Positions 1-8,992 of a stretch of DNA of 64,000 nt are shown here, in pieces. The translations under genes and the position numbers were made by a program. Under the pieces are notes generated by a model. That model did not search any database, was not told the DNA's origin, and was given only the letters and a program-made list of their open reading frames with translations. Location: positions 517 to 64,516 of the forward strand of contig NZ_QWBW01000007.1 of NCBI RefSeq assembly GCF_004117855.1. Direction: 5' to 3'. How positions within the stretch are numbered: the stretch's first letter is position 1; every line of letters begins with the position of its first letter. The DNA comes from Modicisalibacter coralii (lineage in GTDB: Bacteria > Pseudomonadota > Gammaproteobacteria > Pseudomonadales > Halomonadaceae).

Positions 1-400
1 GTCGCCGGGTCGATGGTCAGCGCGGTGTCTTCGGCGGTGGTCAGGGCATCGTCGACCGCCACCGGTGCATCGTTGACCGGGGTGACGGCGATCGTCGCCG
101 TCGACGTAGCGGTACCCCCCTGACCGTCGCTGACGGTATAGGTGAAGCTCGCGTCGCCGTTGTAGTCGGCGGCCGGGGTGAAGGTGATGCTGCCGTCGGT
201 GTTGAGCACGACCTCACCGTTTACGGCACCGCTCACCCCGGTGATCGTCAGGGTGTCGCCGTCGACGTCACTGTCGTTGGCCAGCAGGGTCGCCGGGTCG
301 ATGGTCAGCGCGGTGTCTTCGGCGGTAGTCAGGGCGTCGTTCGCGGTATCGGGAGCGTCATTCACCGCCGTGACGGTCAGCGTCAGGTTGCCGGTGCTGT
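1..400 (-). repeat. Tandem 288-bp (96-residue) coding repeats in the adhesin
   Basis: The stretch at 1-47 is almost identical to 289-335 (one difference), an offset of 288 bp or 96 codons. The repeat continues with weaker identity to about position 75 and 363. Each unit encodes an Ig/cadherin-like module beginning with VNDAP. High identity at DNA level suggests recent duplication or homogenisation, usual in giant adhesins. Confidence 0.75.
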
Positions 401-1166
401 CCAGCAGGCCATCGGACACCGTGTAACCGATAGGAGGGACTTGCCCATTCCAGTCGGCGTCGGGCGTGAATGTATAGCGACCGTCAGCCTCCAGAATCAG
501 CGTACCCATACCATCCAGGACGGCGACATCACCGGCTGAATAACTATCACCACCGACGGTGAACGAGACCACCGTCAAGGTATCGCCTTCGGGGTCGCTG
601 TCGTTGTCGAGAACATTGCCTGACAGTACCGAATCTTCCAGCCCTTGCAGGACGTCATCGGTGACGGTGGGTGCCGCATTGACCTGCGCCTCGCCGGTGA
701 AACGCGCCGCCTGGGCATCGTTCAAGGACGCCGCATCGTAGTTGAAAACCGGTGAGTCACTGTCGAGCGAAATACGCGCCAATTCCACGAAGCTGTGACC
801 ACCACCACCGCCGCCGCCACTGCCCAGACCAGCAGCAGTCGCGTCGAGCGTATCGAGCAGATCACCTTCGCCCTCGTCGATGGCAGTCAGCAGCGTCTCG
901 AGATCGTCGTCTAGGACGGAGGCTTCATCGTCGGGCACGGGCGCCTGGGCGTCGAGTTCCGCCGACATAGCGACCGCTTGCTCGGGCCCGATGACGACCG
1001 GCGCCGAGTCGGCGAGATCGAGCTGCACATGACCGTTATCGCCGGTAATGAGCTCCTCGCCCTCCATCAGCACATCCCCGGGCCGCAGCGAGCGCAAATT
1101 GCCATCGGCATCACGAGCCCAGACCTGGCCGGAGACGGAAAGAACGGTTGCGATTGGAGTACTCAT
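1..1166 (-). CDS. N-terminal part of a giant LapA-type repeat adhesin (runs off the left edge)
   Basis: The frame is open from an ATG at 1166 to the window edge, about 388 codons. The N-terminus (MSTPIATVLSVSGQVWARDA) reads as the retention module of LapA-type biofilm adhesins. Near residue 107 is TAAG followed by a glycine run (GLGSGGGGGGG); TAAG is the site cut by the periplasmic protease LapG in Pseudomonas LapA. After about residue 160 come cadherin/VCBS-like repeats with the VNDAP...EDT...NDSD.DGD signature. Such proteins are secreted by a type I exporter and stay threaded in the outer-membrane pore until LapG releases them; the exporter genes lie just upstream on the same strand. The calcium-binding repeats and C-terminal secretion signal would lie outside the window. 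No lapD or lapG is visible here. An AGGGTG 8 nt before the ATG supports this start. Confidence 0.88.
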   Translation of the reverse strand, partial: MSTPIATVLSVSGQVWARDADGNLRSLRPGDVLMEGEELITGDNGHVQLDLADSAPVVIGPEQAVAMSAELDAQAPVPDDEASVLDDDLETLLTAIDEGEGDLLDTLDATAAGLGSGGGGGGGHSFVELARISLDSDSPVFNYDAASLNDAQAARFTGEAQVNAAPTVTDDVLQGLEDSVLSGNVLDNDSDPEGDTLTVVSFTVGGDSYSAGDVAVLDGMGTLILEADGRYTFTPDADWNGQVPPIGYTVSDGLLDSTGNLTLTVTAVNDAPDTANDALTTAEDTALTIDPATLLANDSDVDGDTLTITGVSGAVNGEVVLNTDGSITFTPAADYNGDASFTYTVSDGQGGTATSTATIAVTPVNDAPVAVDDALTTAEDTALTIDPA

Positions 1167-1295
1167 GCGTCATCACCCTGCAAGCGAAAGAGGTCTCAAC
1201 GCCACCTGCCGATCACGGAGGGACGCCCAGTGAGAGAGATGATAAGAAATCCGACCAGAGGGAGGTATTGGACCGAGGTACAGTAACTCAATGTA

Positions 1296-1325
1296 ACAAC
1301 CCGTCAGGTCAACGTGACGGGTTGT
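1296..1325 (-). terminator. Hairpin after the LuxR-type gene, before the adhesin
   Basis: A perfect 11-bp stem (ACAACCCGTCA with TGACGGGTTGT) and an 8-nt loop lie 12 nt past the luxR-type stop codon. No strong T-run follows on the minus strand, so it may be a weak terminator or attenuator separating the exporter operon from the adhesin gene. Confidence 0.5.
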
Positions 1326-1336
1326 ACCGGGGGCGT

Positions 1337-1957
1337 TCAGGGCATGCTGACTTGCTGGCCCGACAATGCCAGCACGAGTTGCATGCGGTCACGAACATGC
1401 AGCTTGCGAAACACGGCGCCCAGATGCGCCTTGACGGTCCTCTCGGTGATATCCAGCTGACGCGCCACCTCCTTGTTGCTCTTGCCGGCTGCCACGGCCA
1501 GGGCGACATCGCGCTCACGACTCGTCAAGCCATCGAGCACGACCTCGGGCACTCGTTTGCCATCATCACACAAGAGCCTGAAGGTGGCGCCGACCACCTG
1601 CTGCAACAGCTCCGGCCATACCCAGAGGCCTTGATTGGCGGTGACCAGTGCGACCTGCTGCAGCAAGGCCGGAGCAGACAGCGCATGGGCATAACCCCGC
1701 GCGCCGGCATCGAGTGCCTGAAAGGCTTGACTGACGTCCGGCCGATAGGCGAGCACCACCACGATGGCCTCGCGCCGTGCCAGCTTCAGCACCAGGCCGG
1801 CCCAGTCATCGAGATCGGCGAGAATCCAGACATGGTCTTCCGGGCCGGCCTGGGCGCTGACCTGGGCCGGCGTGCAGAGCACGGCGCCCGGAAAGGCTTC
1901 GGTCCACCGCGGAACCACGTTTTCACCCTGACATACGAAAAACTGTCTATTATTCAT
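1337..1957 (-). CDS. LuxR/NarL-type transcriptional regulator of the adhesin exporter locus
   Basis: This 206-residue protein has a C-terminal LuxR helix-turn-helix (LTSRERDVALAVAAGKSNKE, then VARQLDITERTVKAHLGAV). Its N-terminal half looks like a receiver-type alpha/beta domain (VWILADLDDW, then IVVVLAYRPDVSQ), but I cannot say whether a working phospho-acceptor Asp is present. Its start codon overlaps the stop of the HlyD-type adaptor gene by 4 bp (ATGA), so it is translationally coupled to the exporter, and the giant adhesin follows 170 bp downstream. The context suggests a CsgD-like local regulator of adhesin or biofilm genes; that role is inference. No cognate histidine kinase is adjacent. 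Confidence 0.85.
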   Translation of the reverse strand: MNNRQFFVCQGENVVPRWTEAFPGAVLCTPAQVSAQAGPEDHVWILADLDDWAGLVLKLARREAIVVVLAYRPDVSQAFQALDAGARGYAHALSAPALLQQVALVTANQGLWVWPELLQQVVGATFRLLCDDGKRVPEVVLDGLTSRERDVALAVAAGKSNKEVARQLDITERTVKAHLGAVFRKLHVRDRMQLVLALSGQQVSMP

Positions 1958-3414
1958 CGTTCGCTCAGCGCATTGCCCTTGGCTCGCAGGAGTGGCTTGA
2001 GCAAATAATCGAGTACCGTGCGCTTGCCGGTACGAATATCCACCTGCGCCGTCATTCCCGGAATGATGGTCAGGCCCGGTCCCAGCGTATTGTCCTGGGT
2101 ACGCACCCTGACCAGATAGAACGTATTGCCGTCGTCATCGGTGATGGTGTCTGCACTGATGTGCTCGAGCGTCGCCTCCATGCCGCCATAGGTCGCGAAA
2201 TCATAGGCCGTGAACTTGACGAAAGCCGGCTGGCCAGGTCTGAGAAACGCGATATCCTTGGGCGCGATCCTCGCTTCGACGAGAAGCTGCTCGTCATCAG
2301 GCACGATCTCGATGATGTCCTGGCCGGGCTGTACGACACCGCCAAGCGTGGTGACATGCAAACGCTGCACGACACCATCCACGGGCGAACGGATTTCGGC
2401 CATACTCACCTTGTCCTGAAGGCCGACGTTACTCTGCTCAAGAGCGGCCAGTTGTCCCAGGGTTTCGGAAAGCTCATTGCTCCAGCGATTCTTCAGTTCC
2501 AGCGAAGACTCCCGCAACTTGCTCTCGGCCTCGCCGATGGCCGCCTTCAGCCGTGCCACCTGGGCCGTCGCCTGGCTGCGTTCCCCGCGCGCATTGGAGA
2601 CATCCCGCTCCAGACGCAACACCTCGACCTCGGACACCGCACCGGAACTCAACAAGGGACGCGTCAACGACAGCTCCCTACTGGCCAGGCTCAGGGCTCG
2701 GGAAGCCTGGTCCAGACGGGCCTGCGCCTCCTTGAGTTCCTCCTGGCGCTGGCTCAACTGCTCCTGAGCGATCTTGCGTGTTTCCTCCAGCGACTGGCGA
2801 CTGCTCTCGAAGAGGGTTCGCTCGTGGGCGACCAGATCGGGCGCCTGTTCGGCCAATTCGGCCGATGGCTCGAAGGGGTGTTCGGCGATCAGCGCCTTGA
2901 GGCGAGCGGCCTTGGCCTGCAGTGCCAGCGACTTGGCAACCCCTTCCTGATAGGAAGAGACGAAGCGAGTCGGATCGATGCGCATCAACAACTGGCCTGC
3001 CTTGACGACGTCCCCCTCCTTGACCAGCAGCTTCTTGACGACACCGCCGTCGTAGGACTGCACGACCTTGAGTTGAGAGGAGGGAATCACCCGCCCCATG
3101 CCCTTGGTGACCTGGTCGATCTCGGCCACGGCCGCCCAAGCCAGCAGGGCCAGCAGAATGCACACCACCAGGTAGAGCAGCGCCCGCGCACGCATGGGAT
3201 CCTGCTGCATGCGCGCCCAATCGGCATCGCTGGCCCAGTCCCGGTTGAGGTGCGCGGAAGACACCCAGCGCGCGAAAAGCCGATCGATCAACGGACGAAA
3301 CGGCTTGCCGCCGCCACGGGTAATCCGACCCATTGCCTCGAAACCGGCCTGCTCCGCACTGCGACGGCGTGGAGATTCTGCCCCTCCCGGCGTGACGGAC
3401 GATGACTCGCTCAC
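1954..3414 (-). CDS. Type I secretion membrane-fusion (HlyD/LapC-type) adaptor
   Basis: This 486-residue protein has a cytoplasmic N-terminus and one membrane segment around residues 75-97 (ALLYLVVCILLALLAWAAVA). Next come a biotinyl-lipoyl-like segment (VVQSYDGGVVKKLLVKEGDV), a long coiled coil of about 200 residues, and a C-terminal beta domain (AEIRSPVDGVVQRLHVTTLG). This is the HlyD family architecture. It bridges the inner-membrane ABC exporter and the TolC-type channel. It overlaps the ABC gene by 4 bp upstream and the luxR-type gene by 4 bp downstream, which indicates one coupled transcript. The cargo is very likely the LapA-type adhesin. Confidence 0.93.
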   Translation of the reverse strand: MSESSSVTPGGAESPRRRSAEQAGFEAMGRITRGGGKPFRPLIDRLFARWVSSAHLNRDWASDADWARMQQDPMRARALLYLVVCILLALLAWAAVAEIDQVTKGMGRVIPSSQLKVVQSYDGGVVKKLLVKEGDVVKAGQLLMRIDPTRFVSSYQEGVAKSLALQAKAARLKALIAEHPFEPSAELAEQAPDLVAHERTLFESSRQSLEETRKIAQEQLSQRQEELKEAQARLDQASRALSLASRELSLTRPLLSSGAVSEVEVLRLERDVSNARGERSQATAQVARLKAAIGEAESKLRESSLELKNRWSNELSETLGQLAALEQSNVGLQDKVSMAEIRSPVDGVVQRLHVTTLGGVVQPGQDIIEIVPDDEQLLVEARIAPKDIAFLRPGQPAFVKFTAYDFATYGGMEATLEHISADTITDDDGNTFYLVRVRTQDNTLGPGLTIIPGMTAQVDIRTGKRTVLDYLLKPLLRAKGNALSER

Positions 3415-5570
3415 TGGTTCGCCCTCCCGACCTGGCCTTTACGCAGCGCTTCGACCACCTGATCCTTGGGCCCATCAGCGACGACCTTGCCACCGTCGAT
3501 GACCACGATGCGGTCGACCAGCGACAGCAGTGACGTCCGGTGTGTGACGACGATCATCGTGCGGTATCGGGCATGCGCTTCCAGGGCCCGTTTGAACGCA
3601 TCTTCGCTGGTGTGATCCATGGAACTGGTGGGTTCGTCGAAAAGCAGGATTTGCGGATCGTTGACCAGTGCCCGGGCGATCGCCACGGCCTGACGCTGCC
3701 CGCCGGAAAGCAGCTCGCCACGCTCACCCACCTGGAGCTCCACGCCTTGCGGATGGCCGTTGACCATTTCCTCGAGTCCGCTGAGCTTTATGGCTCGCAA
3801 AAGGGCCGCGTCGTCCACGCCATCGCTGCCCCCTGCCGCCACGATATTGTCACGCAACGACCCGTAGAAGAGCGCGATATCCTGGGGCACATAGCCGATG
3901 TGCCGACGCAGATCGACCGGATCGAACTGGCGAATATCCACGCCATCGACCATCACGGCACCCGCAGTGGGCTGATAAAGCCCCTGAATGAGCTTGTTGA
4001 GCGTCGACTTTCCGGAACCCACCCGTCCGAGTATCGCCACCTTCTCTCCGGGACGAATCTGCAGCGAGACATCACGCAGGACATCCCGCTCCTCGTTGGG
4101 ATAGCGCAGCGAGACGCCGCGCAGTTCCAGCCGCCCCTCGATCTGGGGGCGAGCGACATAGTGACGCCCCTCGGGACGCTCCACCGGCGTCTTCATCACC
4201 TCGTTGAGCGACGCCAGCGCCGTCGAGGCGTTGTGATATTGCCCCATCAGCGCCGCCGCCTGACTCACCGGCCCCATGGCCCGCGATGACAGCAGATAGG
4301 CAGCGATCAGGCCACCCTGCGACAGATCGCCATCGATGATCAGATACACCCCCACGATGATGATCGAGACGGCCACGGTCTGTTGCGCCCATGTGGCCAC
4401 ACTGCCCACCGAGGTTCCCAGCAGGCGCATCTGTGCCGACGTGCGCGAGAGAAAGGCCGTGCCCTTTTCCCAGGCGCCCTGGATACGCCCTTCGGACCGT
4501 AAGGTCTTGACCGTTTCCAGGTTGCTCAGGCTTTCTATCAGGGTGGCGTTGCGCTGCGCGCCGACACGCCAGGTGGTTTCCGACAACTCGTGCATCCGGC
4601 TCTGGGCGGCCAGGGCGTAGAGCAGCACGACGACGATACCCACCACGATGGGAATCACCAGTGGCGGCGAAATGATGGCGATGATCGTGGCGAAGAGCAG
4701 CACGAACGGCAGGTCGACCAGACCAATGATGGTGGCCGAACCGATGAAGGCACGCACCGATTCGAAGGACTGCAGGGTCGAGGCGAACGACCCCGTCGAG
4801 GCCGGGCGCGCCTCCATCCGCATGCCGAGCACCCGCTGCAGCAGCGCCGACGACAACTTGACGTCGGCCCGGCTGGCGGCGAGGTCGACGAAGGCGTTAC
4901 GCGTCAGTCGCAGTGCCAGATCGGCACACAGCACGAGAAAGATCCCGGCCGCCAGGGCCCAGAGTGTTTCGGTAGCCTGGTTGGGGACCACCCGATCATA
5001 GACGTTCATGACGAACATCGGCATGGCGATGGCGAACAGGTTGACCAGTACCGAACCGATCAAGACATCGCGGTAGAGCCTTCGATTCTCCAGCACCACG
5101 CCCCAGAACCAGTGGCGATTTTTCTGCCGCTTGACTTCCGGCGTTCGCGCGTCGAAACGGTGCTTCGGACGGACATAAATGGCACGCCCACTGTAGCGTG
5201 CCTGCAGCTCGTCCAGGGGGACCTCGACGGCGGCCTCGCTCAGCTCGGGATAGATCACTTGCGCTACACGCTGCTTCACGTCCAGCGACAGCAGCACGCA
5301 GGCCCGTGCCGACTCGAGCAGCAGAATCACCGGGAAAAGCTGCGGATTCAGGCGCACCAGTCGGCAGAGCGCCTGCCGCGAGGTCAACCCCGCACGCGCG
5401 GCAGCCCGCGCGAAGACACTCGGCGTCAGGCGGCCCTCATCCAGTGGCAGCCCCGCCAGTGTCGCCTCCCGGGTGATTTCGTGATCATGGGCCCGGGCCA
5501 CGATCTGCAAACACTCGAGCAGGTCATCACCCGTCGATTGGCCGCCTTCCCACTTGATATGGCTGGTCAC
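3411..5570 (-). CDS. Type I secretion ABC exporter with degenerate C39-like domain (LapB-type)
   Basis: This 719-residue exporter has an N-terminal C39-like domain (about 1-130), a six-helix ABC membrane domain (about 165-430) and an ATPase domain (about 475-710). Walker A is GRVGSGKST, the signature LSGGQRQ and Walker B ILLFDEPTSSMD. In the N-terminal domain the catalytic DCG motif of C39 peptidases is replaced by DLL (GDDLLECLQIVARAHD), so it should be a non-proteolytic C39-like domain, as in LapB and HlyB exporters that move uncleaved RTX substrates. It overlaps the HlyD-type gene by 4 bp. A 204-bp spacer without obvious features separates it from the TolC-type gene upstream. Confidence 0.93.
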   Translation of the reverse strand: MTSHIKWEGGQSTGDDLLECLQIVARAHDHEITREATLAGLPLDEGRLTPSVFARAAARAGLTSRQALCRLVRLNPQLFPVILLLESARACVLLSLDVKQRVAQVIYPELSEAAVEVPLDELQARYSGRAIYVRPKHRFDARTPEVKRQKNRHWFWGVVLENRRLYRDVLIGSVLVNLFAIAMPMFVMNVYDRVVPNQATETLWALAAGIFLVLCADLALRLTRNAFVDLAASRADVKLSSALLQRVLGMRMEARPASTGSFASTLQSFESVRAFIGSATIIGLVDLPFVLLFATIIAIISPPLVIPIVVGIVVVLLYALAAQSRMHELSETTWRVGAQRNATLIESLSNLETVKTLRSEGRIQGAWEKGTAFLSRTSAQMRLLGTSVGSVATWAQQTVAVSIIIVGVYLIIDGDLSQGGLIAAYLLSSRAMGPVSQAAALMGQYHNASTALASLNEVMKTPVERPEGRHYVARPQIEGRLELRGVSLRYPNEERDVLRDVSLQIRPGEKVAILGRVGSGKSTLNKLIQGLYQPTAGAVMVDGVDIRQFDPVDLRRHIGYVPQDIALFYGSLRDNIVAAGGSDGVDDAALLRAIKLSGLEEMVNGHPQGVELQVGERGELLSGGQRQAVAIARALVNDPQILLFDEPTSSMDHTSEDAFKRALEAHARYRTMIVVTHRTSLLSLVDRIVVIDGGKVVADGPKDQVVEALRKGQVGRANQ

Positions 5571-5774
5571 ACTCTCACCCGCGCATTCCTCGTTTTTCTT
5601 GACCCGGGCATGCCGCGACTATCACGCCGTCACGCGTCGACGGTCACGGGCTCCGGCATCCGCTTCGTGCCCCGTCAGGCGCCGAGCCAGACAACCGCCC
5701 AGGGCAAGGCCAACACACTATCCCTATCGGCGAAGACGGCAAAGTCTGGAGGTGACGCGGCGCCACCTTCGAGC

Positions 5775-7289
5775 TCATCGCAACGCCGACCTCACCGCAC
5801 GCAATCGGGATCCCTCCCCGATCGTGCCGACCGGCGTCAGACCCGCGGTCAGTTCCTCGAGGCTATAATGCGTCGGCGTCTGGGCCGGGCACAGGCTGTC
5901 GCCGTCGAGGGTTACGCCGTCGCTCCCCAGTTCGGCCAGCGTCGGTACGCCGCTGCGCGACACATTCAGGGCCGGCAGCAATTGCCCCATGGCGGCCAGG
6001 GTCCGGGCACGAGCCAGTTCCAGGTCATAGGCGGCATTGGTGTAGGCTCGGCTCGCTTCGAAATATTCGTTTTCCGAGTCGAGCACGTCGAGCAAGGTGC
6101 GCTCACCGATGTCGAACTGCTGCTGGTAGGCGCCGCGCACACGCCCTGTCGACAGCCGATGCTGGTTGAGATATTGCAGTTGCTCGGTGATCTGCCGCGT
6201 ATCGTTGAAGGCAACGGAAGCCGTTTCACGAACGTTTCGGCATTCGTTGTCACGCTGATCCCGTGCCTGCTCCAGCAGGTCGTTGGCCTGCCGGTAAGAC
6301 GCCAGATCCGAGCCGCCGCGGTACAGGTTCATGCTGGCGACGACCTGGACGACCCCCTGGTCGTAACGCCCGGTGGCACCACTCTGGTTGTTGGTGCCGG
6401 CACTGGCACGGAAGTCGACCTGCGGGTGAAAACCCGACTTGGTCTTCGCCGCGGACGCCTTGGCCGCAGCGATATTCTCGATGGCGGCATGAAACCCGGG
6501 ATTCCCCTCGTAGGCCTTCATCACCACCTGACGGATCGAGTCGGGAAACCCCTGGGTGAAATCGGGCGCCGCCGCCAGCTCGTCCGCCGGCAACTCGCCG
6601 ACGAGATGCTGGAAGCGGGCACTCACGTCGTGAAGATTGGCGGCTTCCGTCATCAGGTTGGACTCGGCCAGCGCCAGACGCCCCGTGATCTGTTCCAGAT
6701 CCACGCCGCGGCCCGCCCCGGACTGCGTACGCTGGTCGATCTGCCGATAGACCTCGAGATGCTTGGCATAATTGTCACGAGCCAGCCTGACCAGCTCCCG
6801 ATAGCGGCGCACATCCTGGTAGGCCTGAGCCACCTTCAGTGCCACATCGTTGCTGGTACTCATGAATTGGTAATAACTCACCAACTGGGCACGATCGAGA
6901 CGCTCCACTTCATTGGCCGTCTCCAGACCGTCCCAAAGCATCTGGGTCAGCGTGATCTCGGCGAAGTCGGCATTGTAACTGCCTCGCCCGTCGTCCTCAC
7001 GATACTCACGACCGACACCGGCACTGACATCCAGGCTCGGCAAGTAGCCCCCCTGAGCGACATCGACTTCGTCCATGGCTGCCTGCAGCCCGTGCCAGCT
7101 GGCCTGCACGTCCGGGTTGTGGTGCATGGCACGTTGCACGGCATCCTGCAGCGTGGCACCGCCCGATGGCGCCTGTGCACTGGCCTGGGACGTCACCAGC
7201 ACCAGAGCCGGGGCCAGGGTGACGGCATTGAACAAACCACGGGAGACATGGCGAAAGAACGCCCGACGAGGCTGAAAGGAAGGCTGCAT
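5775..7289 (-). CDS. TolC-family outer membrane channel of the type I secretion system
   Basis: The start is the ATG at 7289, preceded by AGGA 9 nt upstream and followed by a signal peptide (RGLFNAVTLAPALVLVTSQA, then SAQA). The open frame extends about 118 codons further upstream, but that part looks non-coding. The mature protein has two repeats of the outer membrane efflux fold: TLQDAVQRAMHHNPDVQASW early, and NECRNVRETASVAFNDTRQI in the second half. At 504 residues it fits the AggA/LapE/TolC class. It is the first core gene of the exporter cluster, upstream of the ABC protein and adaptor on the same strand. It should form the outer-membrane pore in which the adhesin is held. Confidence 0.9.
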   Translation of the reverse strand: MQPSFQPRRAFFRHVSRGLFNAVTLAPALVLVTSQASAQAPSGGATLQDAVQRAMHHNPDVQASWHGLQAAMDEVDVAQGGYLPSLDVSAGVGREYREDDGRGSYNADFAEITLTQMLWDGLETANEVERLDRAQLVSYYQFMSTSNDVALKVAQAYQDVRRYRELVRLARDNYAKHLEVYRQIDQRTQSGAGRGVDLEQITGRLALAESNLMTEAANLHDVSARFQHLVGELPADELAAAPDFTQGFPDSIRQVVMKAYEGNPGFHAAIENIAAAKASAAKTKSGFHPQVDFRASAGTNNQSGATGRYDQGVVQVVASMNLYRGGSDLASYRQANDLLEQARDQRDNECRNVRETASVAFNDTRQITEQLQYLNQHRLSTGRVRGAYQQQFDIGERTLLDVLDSENEYFEASRAYTNAAYDLELARARTLAAMGQLLPALNVSRSGVPTLAELGSDGVTLDGDSLCPAQTPTHYSLEELTAGLTPVGTIGEGSRLRAVRSALR

Positions 7290-7515
7290 GTTTCGGTTTC
7301 CTGCTGGCCCCTGCCGGCGTGCGTCGTCCAGACGGGGCGGGTTGTTGTGAGCTCGAGCCATGACGTTCAGCGAGCTGACTCGAGCGGCCTGCATCTGGCG
7401 CCCTGCAAGGAGCACCGAGAATCCTCGAACCACCACCGGGTCGAGGCCCTGCCCGTCATGACGGTGCAGATGCTCATGCCCCGGAATTTCTTCGTTCCAA
7501 GCTCTGTTACGACAC

Positions 7516-7848
7516 CTAGTGCGACGCTTCGAAGCCGCTCTCGATGGCCGCTTTTTCGATCTGGTGCTGATAGCGCACCAGTCGACGACCCGCCAATTTC
7601 TCGCGGGCCGCCATCGGCAAGTCCTCGAGACACAGCAACTCATCGTTCACAAGCACCTCGAGCAGGTCCTCGAGCACCCTGATGAACTCCCTGTCCCGTT
7701 GCTGCCACCGCCGGTCGTGAAGGGTCGTCCCGTCATCCAGGAAAGTGCCCCACTCCTGCGCATCCGCCGGCAGATACTCGGTGCAGTCCGGGGTCGCGTA
7801 CCGGCTTGCCAGCTCGATCTCGCCATTGGCACTTCGCTTGATGTACAT
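7516..7848 (-). CDS. Small conserved-looking protein of unknown function
   Basis: This 110-residue acidic soluble protein starts MYIKRSANGEIELASRYATP and ends in a helical charged stretch. A GGAGAGG sits 6 nt before the ATG, so the start is well supported. There is no signal peptide or membrane segment. It resembles small proteobacterial proteins that databases sometimes mislabel as tryptophan synthase beta-like, but I cannot confirm that. It lies 226 bp upstream of the TolC-type gene on the same strand, so a role in the secretion locus is possible but unproven. Confidence 0.72.
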   Translation of the reverse strand: MYIKRSANGEIELASRYATPDCTEYLPADAQEWGTFLDDGTTLHDRRWQQRDREFIRVLEDLLEVLVNDELLCLEDLPMAAREKLAGRRLVRYQHQIEKAAIESGFEASH

Positions 7849-8142
7849 GAGCCTCTCCCTTCTCTACCGGGCCGCCTGGCCTAATGCCCAGACGATGCGG
7901 TGCCGACCTTGACGTCATGCCTCTTGGAGCCAGCACCTCCTCCAGCCCCGCGCTGCGTTACCAGGAGTGTAAACCAGAACTCACAATAAATTAACAAAAA
8001 ATAACGACAAAGTAAGCAGGATCACCGACGGTCAGAGTACGCCGGCTCTCATACGCCCGGCGGAGCACCGCCAGCGCCTGACTCGGTACGGCGTGGCATG
8101 CTATCTTTGCCGGTAGACCAACCACTGGCAGGAGCGAGACCG
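7849..8142. other. AT-rich divergent intergenic region
   Basis: This non-coding gap separates the leftward small gene from the rightward one. The stretch at about 7976-8020 is strikingly AT-rich (runs such as AATTAACAAAAAATAAC) in a GC-rich genome, fitting divergent promoters. I cannot assign exact -35/-10 elements. Confidence 0.5.
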
Positions 8143-8424
8143 ATGGCCGGTTCGGAAATGCAAAAGATTCGCGTGATCAACGAGCTACGGGAATTCATCA
8201 AGAAGCTGCTGCAGGACCCGCAGATTCTCGAACAGTCGCTGACGGTCGCCCGGCGGCACCTGGGGGAAGGCAATAGCGATCGGGTGCTGGCGAGCATCGC
8301 CAACGAGATCAGCGACACCACCAGCGTGCATATCCCCGACGACCCGGCGGAGTTCTCCGAGGCCGATCGGCTGTATCTGGAGTTATTGAAGGAAGTGGTT
8401 AGCGAAGAGCAGGCGTTGTATTGA
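8143..8424 (+). CDS. Small helical protein of unknown function
   Basis: The ATG at 8143 has AGGAG 8 nt upstream; a longer in-frame start 45 nt upstream lacks support. The 93-residue product is acidic and probably all-helical (IRVINELREFIKKLLQDPQI, then a stretch ending EADRLYLELLKEVVSEEQAL). There is no signal or membrane segment. A clear intrinsic terminator follows 5 nt after the stop codon, so it is a monocistronic gene. I do not recognise the family. It lies tail to tail with pilA, which implies no functional link. Confidence 0.72.
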   Translation: MAGSEMQKIRVINELREFIKKLLQDPQILEQSLTVARRHLGEGNSDRVLASIANEISDTTSVHIPDDPAEFSEADRLYLELLKEVVSEEQALY

Positions 8425-8429
8425 ACAAG

Positions 8430-8452
8430 AGGCCGGCATTGCCGGCCTTTTT
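8430..8452 (+). terminator. Rho-independent terminator
   Basis: An 8-bp GC stem (AGGCCGGC with GCCGGCCT), an ATT loop and a run of five T follow directly after the preceding rightward gene. It lies between two convergent genes, but the T-run is on the plus strand. Confidence 0.9.
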
Positions 8453-8485
8453 ACTAACAAAAAACAATATTAACTAGAAATTAAG

Positions 8486-8992
8486 CTATGGACTAGATGG
8501 TATTTCACAATTTGTCACAGCAGACTCAGGGGAAATATCACTGGAAGTTTGGCAGTCCCACAGACCATTTCCATCGGCATTGTAAGTATACGTAACAGTT
8601 CCTGAAACAACACTTTCCACATCGGTACCAGAACCAAATGTGTAAGTTGCACTGCCAGAGGGATAGGTGACTTCATCCTCGCCAGAACCAGTAGTGGATT
8701 CGCCAACAGAAATAGCTGTTAACGCCCCATACTCACCTTGCTCTTGTACACCCCATTGAGAGAAATCGTTATCATCGGGAGCATTACGCCCGCTCTGTAT
8801 AACTTCAGCAATTACTGGTTTGACACCACCAAGTAATGAATGAGCTTCAGCAAACTGACTTCTTGCGACATAATCCTGATATCGCGGAATTGCGATTGCC
8901 GCCAAAATCCCAATAATCGCCACCACGATCATCAGTTCGATCAGCGTGAAACCGCCCTGCCGCCGGTTCGCCCGGCCCACCTGCTTTTTCAT
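8486..8992 (-). CDS. pilA: Major type IV pilin (prepilin)
   Basis: The class III signal is clear: a 14-residue basic leader ending in GG, then [20 protein letters not shown] as the mature N-terminus with Glu5 present. PilD, encoded in this window, would cleave after the second Gly and N-methylate the Phe. The 168-residue precursor matches type IVa pilin size. Two C-terminal cysteines (WDCQTSS and VTNCEIPS) should form the D-region disulfide. The C-terminal half is much more AT-rich than surrounding genes, typical of an antigenically variable or horizontally exchanged pilin domain. The gene diverges from pilB, with a sigma-54-like promoter about 95 bp upstream. Confidence 0.96.
   Translation of the reverse strand: MKKQVGRANRRQGGFTLIELMIVVAIIGILAAIAIPRYQDYVARSQFAEAHSLLGGVKPVIAEVIQSGRNAPDDNDFSQWGVQEQGEYGALTAISVGESTTGSGEDEVTYPSGSATYTFGSGTDVESVVSGTVTYTYNADGNGLWDCQTSSDISPESAVTNCEIPSSP

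Noticed and set aside
7290-7643. N-terminal extension of the TolC-type protein to 622 residues
   Set aside because: The extension lacks a ribosome-binding site and overlaps the neighbouring small gene; the ATG at 7289 begins a clean signal peptide.
4590-7682. A plus-strand open frame of about 1030 codons
   Set aside because: It is antisense to the TolC-type and ABC exporter genes, is rich in His, Arg and Gln with no recognisable domain, and has no ribosome-binding site. GC-rich coding DNA produces such shadow frames.
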